DNA of 64,000 nucleotides, from positions 54,296,870 to 54,360,869 of the forward strand of contig CM034533.1 of NCBI GenBank assembly GCA_020002185.1, in the 5' to 3' direction. Below are positions 48,479 through 60,081 of this stretch, piece after piece. Position numbers and translations under genes: made by a program. The notes under the pieces are model-generated. The model was given only the letters and a program-made list of their open reading frames with translations. It had not been told where the DNA came from and did no database searches. This DNA is from Paraescarpia echinospica (taxonomy: Eukaryota > Annelida > Polychaeta > Sabellida > Siboglinidae). Position 1 is the first letter of the stretch. Every line of letters begins with the position of its first letter.

Positions 48479-50931
48479 AGTAGTTATAGTGTGCTTGACA
48501 GTACGGGTCATGACCTAACATCAAAGGAAATCGGCGAAACATCAAAGGGTTTTTCGCGTTTTTTATTGCCCTGTGGAGATATGGTGCATTCAGGAATGTT
48601 ACTTATAAAAAACGTGATTGATTGCTGATTGATAGACCACACACGATGACGTGTGCGCGCCCTCTAGCGACTAATTAGTACTAATTAGTGAAACTGTTAA
48701 TTAGTGCTAATTAGTAAAACTGCTAGTGCTACCCTCTAGTGAAAACACTAGTACTAATTAGAATGTGCTGCAACTTTGCTAAATAGTTGACTAATTAGTG
48801 CTGATATACGAGGCAGAAAAGTCTAGCGAAGTATGCCTGCAACACGAAGTTACCACACCGATAATAAGCGAATACAGAAGCGTTCTCGTCCGCCCCTATT
48901 TATATTAGCATAACGCATAGCTCCCGTGTACTCGCGCACGCGCGCCAGAAAACAGCCCATTCTCGCAAGGTTACTAAAACTGAAAAAAATATATCGGTCA
49001 CGTTAGTGCATAAACAGAACGTCGCTTTTATTTTCTAATATAAGTTTACCATAAGATTCTCCAGTCCTTAATTAGCATTATAGACCGTTTCTTTTACGCA
49101 ATTAACTATTTATTAAGGCTTTATGCACTTATGTAGCCAATTACGTAAGTGCCTTATGTAAGCGCTTATGTAAGGGAAGGCTACGTGTCAATTACCATGC
49201 CTTCAAAACTGCGCCTACAGTCACCGCGTAAACAAGTGAGCGTCATTCTTTCTAGTATCGCCTCTAGCGCGGAAATCGGACACTTATGTGGTTGTATAGT
49301 GGTTATGCGCGAGGCGTAGTCAGTAGCGTCTCTAGATACAAATGCGCTGTGCTGTCCTCTAGTGAATGAAATAAACAACTACACTCCCGCTTCTGGTATG
49401 AGATTTCACTGCTCAAACACTACACGACCACCTCAGTATGAGAGCACTAACCACTACACTATCACCTCTGGTATAAGACGCCACTGCTCTAACCACTACA
49501 CCACCACCTCTTGTACGATATTCCACTTCCCTAAGAACTACACTACCACATCTGGTATGAGAGCCCTAACAACTACACTACCACCTCTGGTAAGAGAGCC
49601 CACTGCTCTAATCACTACACTGGGGGTTGTTTTCTGGCGCGCGTGCGCGAGTACACGGGAGCTATGCGTTATGCTAATATAAATAGGGGCGGACGAGAAC
49701 GCTTCTGTATTCGCTTATTGTCGGTGTGGTAACTTCGTGTTGCAGGCGTACTTCACTAGACTTTTCTGCCTCGTATATCAGCACTAATTAGTCAACTGTT
49801 TAGCAAAGTCAGCACATTCTAATTAGTACTAGTGTTTTCACTAGAGGGTAGCACTAGCAGTTTGACTATTTAGCACTAATTAATCGCTAATTATTTATTA
49901 TACTAATTAGTACTAATTAATTATTACAGCACATTCTAATTAATACTAGTGTTTTCACTAGAGGGTAGCACTAGCAGTTTTACTAATTAGCACTATTTAA
50001 TCGCTAATTATTTATTATACTAATTAGCACTAATTAATTATTACAGCATATTCTAATTAGTACTAGTGTTTTTAGCACTAGCAGTTTCACTAATTAGCAC
50101 TAATTAATCGCTAATTATATATTATACTAATTAACACTAATTCATTATTACAGCACATTCTAATTAGTACTAGTGTTTTCACTAGAGGGTAGCACTAGCA
50201 GTTTTACGAGCGCACACACTAATTAGTATTCTCGCTAGACGGCGCGCACAACTAATTAGTATTCTCGCTAATTAGCACACACACTAATTAGTACTAATTA
50301 GTATTCTCGCTAGAGGGCGCGCACACGTCATCATGTGTTGTCTAGCACTAGCAGTTTCACGAATTAGCACTAATTATTTATTATACTAATTAGCACTAAT
50401 TAATTATTATAGCACATTCTAATTAGTACTAGTGTTTTCACTAGAGGGTAGCACTAGCATTTTTACGAGCGCACACACTAATTAGTACTAATTAGTATTC
50501 TCGCTAGAGGGCGCACACACTAATTAGTACTAATTAGTATTCTCGCTAGAGGGCGCGCACACGTCATCGTGTGTGGTCTATCAATCAGCAATCAATCACG
50601 TTTTTTATAAGTAACATTCCTAACCTTCCCAATTTTTTTTAAGTAATTCTAATTAGTACTAGTGTTTTCACTAGAGGGTAGCACTAGCAGTTTTACTAAT
50701 TAGCACTAATTAACAGTTTCACTAATTAGTACTAAATAGTCGCTAGAGGGCGCGCACACGTCATCGAGTGTGGTCTATCAATCAGCAATCAATCACGTTT
50801 TTTAAAAGTAACATTCCTGAATGCACCATATCTCCACAGGGCAATAAAAAACGCGAAAAACCCTTTGATGTTTCGCCGATTTCCTTTGATGTTAGGTCAT
50901 GACCCGTACTGTCAAGCACACTATAACTACT
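48479..50931. mobile_element. Complete foldback element with long inverted repeats and 6-bp target duplication
   Basis: Ends AGTAGTTATAGTGTGCTTGA ... CTATAACTACT, flanked by TGCGCT on both sides (48473-48478 and 50932-50937). The left inverted repeat covers about 48479-48957. The right covers about 49622-50931 and is longer because a unit of about 110-130 bases (ACTAGTGTTTTCACTAGAGG plus ATTAGTACTAATTAG phrases) is amplified about six times. The centre has about 40-base tandem units (CTACACTACCACCTCTGG). No protein-coding gene is recognised. Six-base target duplications, long inverted repeats and AG/CT ends are hallmarks described for Polinton/Maverick elements, so a non-autonomous derivative is possible. 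Confidence 0.85.
49380..49621. repeat. About 40-bp tandem units in the centre of the foldback element
   Basis: Imperfect repeats of CACTACACTACCACCTCTGG plus ATGAGAGCCCACTGCTCTAA. They generate a Thr-rich open frame that I do not consider a gene. Confidence 0.8.
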
Positions 50932-50937
50932 TGCGCT

Positions 50938-51651
50938 AACTTATGCACAAATCAAGCTTACTAATTTAACATCAATTTCCACAATAAGCTAAGCACAACA
51001 TTTCCAGATTCATCATCACGCGGTATTTACAGTATACCATGTCAATAATTTCTCAAAATTGTTTTACGAATAATGTTTCTAAAAATAGTTAACTAACATT
51101 TAAATGCCAGTGATGCCACAGTTATAATAACCGTGCAAGCGTGTGTTGATCTGAAGTTCAGGGTTTTACTGTTAAATGTCATTAGTGCGTTATTTCATGT
51201 CAAGACAAACTGCGTTTCGCATGGTATCGTATTCGCGGGTGTCGATTAGCATTTTTTACCATTTTCTTATTTTTTCTGTGAAAGAGGATCTCGGCAAAAT
51301 TTGACTGCGATACATTAAAAAAATTAATCATGCACATATATGCAAATTGTATTAAGCCTTGCATATAACACTTAACATTGGAATAAAAGATGTTTCTTTC
51401 ACTGTTTAATGGGCACAGAAAGTGGAGTTTTGTGTGGTATCGGTTAAATAATATATAGAGGAAAATAATTCTCAAAAATTAGTCATTCACGCTAGCGCAA
51501 CCATTTTTACATATTGTCTGCCCACATTTATTATACACCATAAAGCATTATATATATATATGTGTTATTTATGCGTATTCGTTGAAGTATGTTTGAATGG
51601 CTAGCCATTTAATAAAATGAGACAAATGTGTCCATATTTCGTGAGAATCGA
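50938..51651. other. Intergenic stretch, nothing recognised
   Basis: AT-rich sequence between the foldback element and an AC microsatellite. Confidence 0.5.
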
Positions 51652-51782
<131 letters not shown>

Positions 51783-51815
51783 ATACTATATATATATACA
51801 TATATGTATATATAA

Positions 51816-52621
51816 ATCATGATGTTGTATATTTTAATTACTTAACATATAGGAGAGGCTAGCGACTGACATGTTCTATTCTTAGTAGGTATTTTGTATT
51901 ACGTACACGTTTCGACACACAACCTTGGATGAGAGATAACAAATTGTAACTAGATAACAGAACAAAAACAAAACAATCTCGATTGATTCAATACCAATGT
52001 ATTTGGTTGTTTCTTACATAATTAAAAAGTGTATGAGAACAACACGCAGAACGACCCCTTAAGCGAGATTTGTCATAAAGTTTACACTTTCAATCGTAAT
52101 ACATTTTTCTCTAAGAGATTATCTTCTCCTCTAATCTAACTATGTCTGGGTTAAAAGTGGCCACATTTCTATTAAAATTACTACATTTAAGGGACATTTC
52201 AGAACACCACTCGATTATTGTCCCTCAAAATGAGCGTCCAAAACGGCCCCCGTGAGCAAAAACTTGTATTATTTTGGCATTATCAAACATTTCGCAAACA
52301 AATTGTGCACACCCGGACCCAGACCTGCCATCGTCTATGCACAATATTATTCACAATAATCACATGTTATGAATTATTTCGTCCCCGTCCTTACTGTACG
52401 AAAACAGGCGGATGTGTCTTGCTTGTTTTCTACTATATCGCAGTGGCCGAACGATTTCTTGCTTCCCCGAGTAGTTTCACTCATGCTGGTTTCAGGCTCC
52501 TAAGTTGTCACTTCTATGGACTGGTAACGTGCACAAGCGCACCAGAAAGTAAATATATTTGTGGCCATATTCGTGTAAGCCGCGTGCAGCCGGAAGTTGA
52601 CATCTTTCTATGTTGCTAAGC
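51816..52621. other. Intergenic region and probable 3' UTR of gene B
   Basis: No coding signature. A 133-codon plus-strand frame at 52218-52619 abuts the gene B stop codon but has no family features. No obvious minus-strand AATAAA lies close to the stop. Confidence 0.45.
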
Positions 52622-52805
52622 CTAGTTTGGTGCCAGCTTGTAACATAGTTTGAAGCCCTTCTTGTAATGTAGAGGAATGTCTGTTGAATACTTGTTGGTG
52701 AATAATGGGTACTCAGCATTGAATATCACCATCATCCTGTTGCCCTCTGACGTCAGTTTACCTTTGCCGTTGAAATCGGGAATACTTGCCGGGTTGCAGC
52801 AAAAC
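52622..52805 (-). CDS. Gene B exon 11: end of CUB-like domain and stop
   Basis: Acceptor TTTATCATCCAG. Encodes RFCCNPASIPDFNGKGKL and ends KKGFKLCYKLAPN then stop. 184 bases, as in gene A. Only one copy in the window for this gene. Confidence 0.93.
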
Positions 52806-55800
52806 CTGGATGATAAATTCACAGGTTAATCCTACGTGTGTTAAATGTACAAAAGCTAGTAATTTTTAACAAATAATACTTAAGCAAGGAATCATCGGAG
52901 TTAGTACGATTATAAAGCATTATGTAGCGCAGTAAATATTTGTAAATGAACAAAACACTACGAAGCTAGCTACCTAGGTCTTAATCTGTCTGACTTTATT
53001 TCAATCATTCAGTTGACCAGATCAGCCTCAACCACGCTGTGTGTAGTGGTTTGTGTCCACCAAATCCAAATTACCAGAATGGACCTGGACTATTGTTCAA
53101 TTCAAATATTTAAACAGTTCTGTACCAAGCCAACAAGAAAATAATTTCATCTTCCATAAAACCAGATGTATATTATAGTATTTCGTAATCAACAGACATT
53201 TTACTTTTATGGTGTCAACGTTTGTGTATCCGATGCCACAACGTTGTGAAATTCATTTGTGTTTGAGCTTGTGATACATTGCTCACATGCGTAGTTGAAA
53301 TGACGCAACGAGTTGTTAACACCAATGCTGTTTCTAAGCTTACCATTCGTTTGTACCATTTCGCTAATCGCTCATGTTGAACTTATAATCAAGCTTTGGC
53401 ATAGTCAAAATAAGTAATTCTATCATTGGTACGAAATTGAATTAAAATGTTTGTTTCCGTGTTGTCAACCTCCGCTGATGCGTGAGCAATGCAATTTGTA
53501 ACTCGACACTCGCCACCGAAGTGTACACACGATTGGTAGGGTTAGCAATGCCAGTGTTGTTCACGATATTTCAGCTGTGCACTTGAGAAACATAGAATAG
53601 TTTCAAGAATAAATCGGTGTTATTGTGTTTGTAGCAAACGTGTCTACATACATACTCTGTCCAGAATTACACGCAACTGAAATTGAGATATATCTTGACA
53701 AACATTATGAGCTTGTCAAAGTGAAATAAAGGTTCGCATTACACGACACATTTTACAATAATAATTGAGCTCGTGTATTGGATACCATGTGGCAGTATAT
53801 GTACGTTTCGAAATAATATAGCACGTGTTGATGAGTTACACACAGCGAGTGGTCGCTCACCTTGGTCCGCGGAGTGCCAAGTCTTTCTTGTACTTGATCT
53901 CGATCCACTGATAGCACGAGGGACCGTGGTAATTGCAATAGGTGCTGAACCTAGGCCCGGCAAACCGAACCTCGATCTTCCGTCCCCAGCTTGCCTACAA
54001 AACAGCGGGGATTACAACCCAAACCGACACTTTCAACAGCATCGTTCTCAAGTAAATTCATACGCGGATGTGAATGCTGGAGGCTGGCAGCCAGGCCAGC
54101 ACTCAACATGGAGACATTCTTTTGCACCTAAATTTTCAGAAACCAAGCTCAGAGGCGCATCAATACAAAAAGGTTAGTTAATATCAGAATCGATAAGCCA
54201 TGTTAAAGTCGTTAACAGATGGATCGGTAAAAAGGGAGCTGATGTGGATACGCAAGGTAATAAAGGTGAGTTATTAAATGACGGCAAAATTGTATAATAT
54301 TGTCAACTGATCTAACACTAAGAGGGAGCTAATTCCAGAGAGTTAGTGCAGCAACACAAAATGCCCTAATTCCAATATTAGTATTGACTCTAGGAACAAA
54401 AAGTAAATCAAAACTAGATGATCGAAGCTGGATAGGCTTTTTTTTTTACAGGAGTAAGCAATGAATGTAAATATGCTGGTTGCCTACATGAAAGTGCCTG
54501 ATAGGTAATTGTACAGATAAAAAAATAATATGATACCGTACAGGAAGCCAGTGCAAGGACGTCAGAAAAGGCACTGAGTGAGAAAACCGCGGAGACCGAG
54601 TAACAACCCTAGGTAAGCAATTCTGTACCGATTGTAACCTAGTGATATCCTGAAGGGCAATATTGTGAAAATTTTAATTTCAGTAGTCAAACGTACTAGT
54701 AACAAGTAAACAGATCTGGAAACGTGACATATCGTTCGTATGCCTGTGTTTGGAATCAGACGAAGAGAGTTGTTCTAGTTTGAGTTGCGATTCAAAAGAG
54801 AAAAAAACATCGCTGGCGGAGATGGATTTTGTTATCGGATGTGTGCCAAATGCCTCCTAGTGTCCTACTCCTGACAGCTTTTCTTCTGACGGCTGGTGAC
54901 AGACGGAGACAGATCACCCTACTGTCATTTGGAGAAAGATTGTGAACAAATACACGAAAGTATGTAGTCTGACGTGGCATAACATCATCAGGCGAGTCAC
55001 TGTCTGACAGACAGCACCAGAGGCGTTCTTTTGACTTGTGCGCCCCCTACGGTAGGAAATGGGATGAATGAGTGACAGGATTATGTAAGTTTAGCGGCAA
55101 TGGACAATGGTCGTTACACAAAAATCGCAAATGTGAGAAGTTGACACATCGTTCGTCTGCCAGGGCTCGAAGACTGATCCATACCTTCAGGAGCCAATTG
55201 CACTTGTCTCCGTGTCTGTACGCTCCCTTGCCATCAGCCTGGTTGTAGTTGCGGCTCCATATGCAACGTTCCCTGGTTGAGCGCACATTGATGGTGCCAG
55301 AACTAGTTGGACTACAACCTGTCAACACAGAGATGAACACACGTAAAAAGGTGGATCTATTTATAAGTAATGTTGCAGGATTCTTATACGTTCTATAATT
55401 TTGAGTACAACAAATTGGGTTGCAAACGCGTGCATGCGTGCGTGCGTTATTTTGTAAGTGTGTAAGTGCACGCGTGCGTGCATGTATGCGCGCGAGTGAT
55501 GTGAACGTTTTACTTGTGCATTACGTGTACTACCTGTAAAATAAAAACGGCTTTGCTTCCGCAGTGTGTTAAGCAGTCCTTGAGCAGTCCTTGCAAACTC
55601 TTGGTTATGCCTACTGGTAGCTTACTCAAATTGAATATCTATCTATCTATCTATCTATCTATATATATATATATATATCTATCTATCTATCTATATATAT
55701 ATATACATATACATATATATGTTAAGTATGTTCTACGTGTAAGTGATAATTAAACATAAATTAGTTAGAGGAAACCAAAATGAACTGTATGGCCAATGCA

Positions 55801-57700
55801 TCTAAATAGTTAATAAATCCAACCATCAGCAATAACAATCAGGACTATTCTGTCAATAGTTTACTAGAGTAACCTTGTTGATGACACCGCAGTTAATTTG
55901 TATGGATAGCGCATTTGTAATGACATGACATGGTAAACATGACGTCACGTATTCCTACACATCCTAATTCGGAAACCGGCGTATTGGTATACAAGGCGAG
56001 CAAAACGAGTATTATTCGCGTCGTAACGGCTTCACAACGCGGTTCTTATTTGCCAATCATCGGAGACATGTCCCAATATGTCGGTCGTTGGGAACAACAT
56101 ATTCTGGTTTGACGCTGTTGATTGTAGTAGGAAATGGTTAGTTTGTACTAATTCATTTAGATGTATATATGCCAAAAATGCCTATTTAAGTTGTATAGAA
56201 ATTCTCAAAATCAGGCAAACTATTTCGGAAAATTAGTTATGTAATTATGAATCGGACTTTCGCAACTTCATATTTAACAAGAAGACCAACTGATTGCGCA
56301 GTAAAACCTAACTATACCTCCATTTGCGGGCGCTGGTTTGCGACATCGTGCTCTGCCGAAACCTTCCGGACACTTGCACTTGGAGCAGTCGTTCGGATCA
56401 CGGTAGCCGCGGTTGTAGCAGCGAATAAACGGTCTCACACCGGCACACTTGTCTGCGGCGAAACGGCCGTACTTTAGATATGACATTGACAATTTCTAAC
56501 AAAGCGAAGTAGCAGACGAGGAGATGGATATAAGAATTTATATTTCCGTATTAAATTTGTTGCCAGAGTATAATTACGAACAGGGAATAATGCGTCTTCG
56601 ATATGCAATGCCTCCTGTGCATTTATGGTAAGAGTGTATTATATCCACAGACAGAATGCACATTTGCAAGTAGAGTGGGACGCAAGGAAGTATGACGTTC
56701 AGTAGCGACTGACCTTTGCAGTAGGCCAGATTGGCGAGTTTGGAGTCAAAGAAGGAGAGACCGACTCGCTGCCCCATCGTCTGCAGGTATAGAGGATTGA
56801 CCGGCTCAAGGGCATGGAGTCTTCCAATGCTTAGTTCCTACACAATACGTAAGAGACGCATTATGTTTTAAAGATTAGCATCAATATTTCATACTTAATT
56901 ATTTTATTCGATTATATGCATTCCCAGATTACGTGCGCTATTTGTCACTGATTGACCAAAATTAGTATTTATTGCTACAATAAAGGCATTGTTTGGATGA
57001 TGAATCAATACATACCTGTGCAGTATAGTGCATCACCGATCCGAGGTCGTAAGGAACATTCATGATGTCGATCAAAGTCGTGTTGAGTTTCTTGTAGTTG
57101 CTTTTGTTCATCCTATAGATGTAAGACATGTTCACCGTGACGTAGTTATTGCGGTCAGGACGCACGTGCTCGTGCCAGAAGCCAATCGCGTGGCCGATTT
57201 CATGGACGGGGAGCCCGAGCTGCACGGAGAGACGAACATTTTAATGGATGACGTTGACATTATACATTCGGCATGTCTTTGAGACGAATTGAAACAAACA
57301 CTAAAACTCGCATTGTCATTGTGAAACGACGCCTAGAAAGTAAAGAACTTGGATTAGTCGTAGTAATAATTTAATTTGATAGAGAGCCGGGTTTTAATAA
57401 AGTCATGGTAAATTTCGGCCGTGAGTTTAATCAATTAATCAATTATTTAAGTAACTATGTAGTTTGACAATTCCTCGGCCGTGTAATATATCCAAACCAC
57501 ATTAAAAGGCTCTATCATGGTTTACAGATGCCAATTAACAAAAGTATGTTAAGTGATACGAATATATTTTATAAAATCAATGCTCCATATTATATTAAAC
57601 AAAGGACACACGCACCCATTTTGTGCACCAGCGACTCCTGAGATTTATCGGTTGAGGGAAGCCAATCGACTTCGGCACTCGACCGACGAAGGAGGAGCAC
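52622..57700 (-). CDS. Gene B: astacin metalloprotease with EGF-like and CUB-like domains, exons 5-11 (partial, via cassette 1)
   Basis: Paralogue of gene A read on the minus strand: 57616-57700, 57016-57219, 56714-56837, 56318-56452, 55185-55318, 53861-53994 and 52622-52805. Every exon has exactly the same length and phase as its gene A partner (85, 204, 124, 135, 134, 134, 184 bases) and GT-AG borders. The zinc site HEIGHAIGFWHEHVRPDR, Met-turn GSVMHY, six EGF cysteines and CUB strands are all intact. Exons 1-4 (signal, pro-region, first protease strands) are not within the window and must lie beyond 64000. Between them lie further copies of exons 5-9, so which copy is spliced to exons 10-11 is open. 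Substrate unknown; most likely the same class of extracellular protease as gene A. Confidence 0.88.
52806..53860. other. Intron 10 of gene B
   Basis: Unique non-coding sequence, no repeats recognised. Confidence 0.6.
53861..53994 (-). CDS. Gene B exon 10: middle of CUB-like domain
   Basis: 134 bases, acceptor GTTTTGTAG, donor CCAAG|GTGAGC. Encodes ASWGRKIEVRFAGPRFSTYC, nearly identical to gene A exon 10. Not part of the tandem cassette. Confidence 0.93.
55185..55318 (-). CDS. Gene B exon 9, cassette 1
   Basis: 134 bases, acceptor GTTGACAG, donor CTGAAG|GTATGG. Encodes the first CUB strands with GCSPTSSGTINVRSTRERCI and ends KCNWLLK. Confidence 0.93.
55638..55718. repeat. (ATCT)n-(AT)n microsatellite, cassette 1
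   Basis: ATCT units, interrupted AT and ATCT again; lies in the intron between exons 9 and 8. The pattern differs from cassettes 2 and 3, where the second ATCT block is missing. Confidence 0.95.
56318..56452 (-). CDS. Gene B exon 8, cassette 1: EGF-like module
   Basis: 135 bases, acceptor TCGCCGCAG. Encodes DKCAGVRPFIRCYNRG ... CKCPEGFGRARC, the six-cysteine module. Identical in cassettes 2 and 3. Confidence 0.94.
56714..56837 (-). CDS. Gene B exon 7, cassette 1
   Basis: 124 bases, acceptor ATTGTGTAG, donor CAAAG|GTCAGT. Encodes the C-terminal end of the protease, including MGQRVGLSFFDSKLANLAYC. Confidence 0.95.
57016..57219 (-). CDS. Gene B exon 6, cassette 1: zinc site and Met-turn
   Basis: 204 bases, phase 0 at both ends. 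HEIGHAIGFWHEHVRPDR and GSVMHY are present. Residues IYRMNKSNY differ from gene A (IYWWYKINY). Confidence 0.96.
57616..57700 (-). CDS. Gene B exon 5, cassette 1
   Basis: 85 bases, acceptor CTTGTAG, donor AAATGG|GTGCGT. Encodes CSSFVGRVPKSIGFPQPINL ... CTKW, the cysteine pair ahead of the zinc helix. Found by phase and motif; too short to be called as an ORF. Confidence 0.88.
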
Positions 57701-57807
57701 CTACAAGTAACAAAAATAACACTATGTGGTCTCGATTCTTGTTTTTCCACATGTGGTTATACGTATAAAATTTGTACATTAGTAATTAATAGGTTGAACA
57801 ACATTTA

Positions 57808-57958
57808 TGATTGGAGTTTGGAGGAGAAAGGAGTAATGTCCACACACAATAGAACACCAAATACCCACTAAGAGCGCTACACTGGACGTGGTGTCATAGA
57901 GGAAGTCACACATCCGGAAATGACGCAATTTCATCCTTTCTCCTCCAAACTCCAACCA
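57808..57958. mobile_element. 151-bp inverted-repeat element (MITE), cassette 1
   Basis: Ends TGATTGGAGTTTGGAGGAGA and its reverse complement (TCTCCTCCAAACTCCAACCA) with one mismatch, about 25-base inverted repeats, flanked by TTA on both sides. The size and 3-base TTA duplication suit a Tourist/PIF-Harbinger-type MITE, but the family is not proven. Confidence 0.75.
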
Positions 57959-58959
57959 TTAATACTGTTCAAACACTTAAATATTAATACGCATATTCCC
58001 AACATGCAGACCAGTACCCAAAAATTCTACCCTTAATATAAAATCGCCACATTAACTCCATTTCATATTGTGCACGGTTTGTGTTCTGATAACAAACAGG
58101 ACCAATGCGGCAAAGTCCAATTATTGTACTTATGTGCTCCTATTTTATAACGACCTGCAGCACGGTTTTCACTGTTTTGAAATGTGTTCTTGTTTTCCTA
58201 CGTTGATTAGAGTGTTCTCATCGACGGTATCTTTTCCAAGCAATTATACCATTTTCAGAGTTGATATCGCAAAAAGAACACTTAAAATGACGGAAGCCGG
58301 ATTAGCAACGAGCAGAACCGGGGAAAATGGATGTCGTACGAGTTGAGGCACTGAGTGAGAAAACCGCGGAGACCGAGTGATAACCCTAGGTAAGCAATTC
58401 TGTACCCAATGTAACCTAGTGATATCCTGAAGGGCAATATTGTGAAAATGTTAATTTCAGTAGTCAAACATACTAGTAACTAGTAAACAGATCTGGAAAC
58501 GTGACATATCGTTCGTATGCCTGTGTTTGGAATCAGACGAAGAGAGTTGTTCTAGTTTGAGTTGCGATTCAAAAGAAAAAAAAATATCGCTGGCGGAGAT
58601 GGATTTTGTTAGCGAATGTGTGCCAAATGTCTCCTAGTGTCCTACTCCTGACAGCTTTTCTTCTGACCGCTGGTGACAGACGGAGACAGATCACCCTACT
58701 GTCATTTGGAGAAAGACTGAATAAATACACGAAAGTATGTAGTCTGACGTGGCATAACATCACCAGGCGAGTCACTGTCTGACAGACAGCACCAGTGGCG
58801 TTCTCTTGACTTGTGCGCCTCCTACGGTAGGAAATGGGATGAATGAGTAACGGGATTATGTAAGTTTAGCGGCAATGGACAATGGTCGTTACACAAAAAT
58901 CGCAAATGTGAAGAGGTGACACATCGTTCGTCTGCCAGGGCTCGAAGACTGATCCATAC

Positions 58960-59093
58960 CTTCAGGAGCCAATTACACTTGTCTCCGTGTCTGTACGCTC
59001 CCTTGCCATCAGCCTGGTTGTAGTTGCGGCTCCATACGCAACGTTCCCTGGTTGAGCGCACATTGATGATGCCAGAACTAGTTGGACTACAAC
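58960..59093 (-). CDS. Exon 9, cassette 2
   Basis: 134 bases, splice sites intact. Reads GIINVRSTRERCVWSRN, two substitutions relative to cassettes 1 and 3, plus a silent Cys codon change. Confidence 0.9.
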
Positions 59094-59410
59094 CTGTCAA
59101 CACAGAGATGAACACACGTAAAAAGGAGGATCTATTTACAAGTAATGTTGCAGGATTCTTATACGTTCTATAATTTTGAGGACAACAAATTGGGTTGCAA
59201 ACGCGTGCATGCGTGCGTGCGTGATTTTGTAAGTGTGTAAGTGCACGCGTGCGTGCATGTATGCGCGCGAGTGATGTGAACGTTTTACTTGTGCATTACG
59301 TGTACTACCTGTAAAATAAAAACGGCTTTGCTTCCGCAGTGTGTTAAGCAGTCCTTGAGCAGTCCTTGCAAACTCTTGGTTATGCCTACTGGTAGCTTAC
59401 TCAAATTGAA

Positions 59411-59432
59411 TATCTATCTATCTATCTATCTA

Positions 59433-59479
<47 letters not shown>

Positions 59480-59483
59480 ATAT
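59411..59483. repeat. (ATCT)n-(AT)n microsatellite, cassette 2
   Basis: One ATCT block followed by a long AT run, differing in structure from cassette 1. Confidence 0.95.
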
Positions 59484-60081
59484 GTTAAGTATGTTCTACG
59501 TGTAAGTGATAATTAAACATAAATTAGTTAGAGGAAACCAAAATGAACTGTATGGCCTATGCATCTAAATAGTTAATAAATCCAACCATCAGCAATAACA
59601 ATCAGGACTATTCTGTCAATAGTTTACTAGAGTAACCTTGTTGATGACACCGCAGTAAATTTGTATGGATAGCGCATTTGTAATGACATGACATGGTAAA
59701 CATGACGTCACGTATTCCTGTACATCCTAATTCGGAAACCGGCGTATTGGTATACAAGGCGAGCAAAACGAGTATTATTCGCGTCGTAACGGCTTCACAA
59801 CGCGGTTCTTATTTGCCAATCATCGGGGACATGTCCCAATATGTCGGTCGTTGGGAACAACATATTCTGGTTTGACGCTGTTGATTGTAGTAGGAAATGG
59901 TTAGTTTGTACTAATTCATTTAGATGTATATATGCCAAAAATGCCTATTTAAGTTGTATAGAAATTCTCAAAATCAGGCAAACTATTTCGGAAAATTAGT
60001 TATGTAATTATGAAATCGGACTTTCGCAACTTCATGTTTAACAAGAAGACCGACTGATTGCGCAGTAAAACCTAACTATAC

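Larger units (their letters stand above)
42331..49766. repeat. Large duplicated segment, copy 2
   Basis: Second copy of 30801-38193 in direct orientation. It begins immediately after the 3' tail of a LINE. It carries an extra block of about 48 bases at about 44109-44157 and continues past the gap position into the complete foldback element. Confidence 0.97.
54570..58346 (-). repeat. Tandem exon cassette 1 (exons 9-5 of gene B)
   Basis: Block of about 3.77 kb that begins GGCACTGAGTGAGAAAACCG and repeats at 58347 and 62111. It contains exons 9, 8, 7, 6 and 5 in genomic order (minus strand), a 151-bp inverted-repeat element and an (ATCT)n tract. The coding bases sum to 682. Confidence 0.95.

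Noticed and set aside
49362..49682. 106-codon Thr-rich frame in the foldback element (also 37789-38109)
   Set aside because: Created by the ~40-base tandem units; no family signature, and the frame ends in the inverted repeat.
52218..52619. 133-codon plus-strand frame directly after the gene B stop
   Set aside because: No recognisable domain or splice partner; most likely antisense to the gene B 3' UTR.
57028..57282. Plus-strand 84-codon frames over exon 6 (also 60792-61046 and 27130-27339)
   Set aside because: Antisense shadows of the conserved zinc-site exon.
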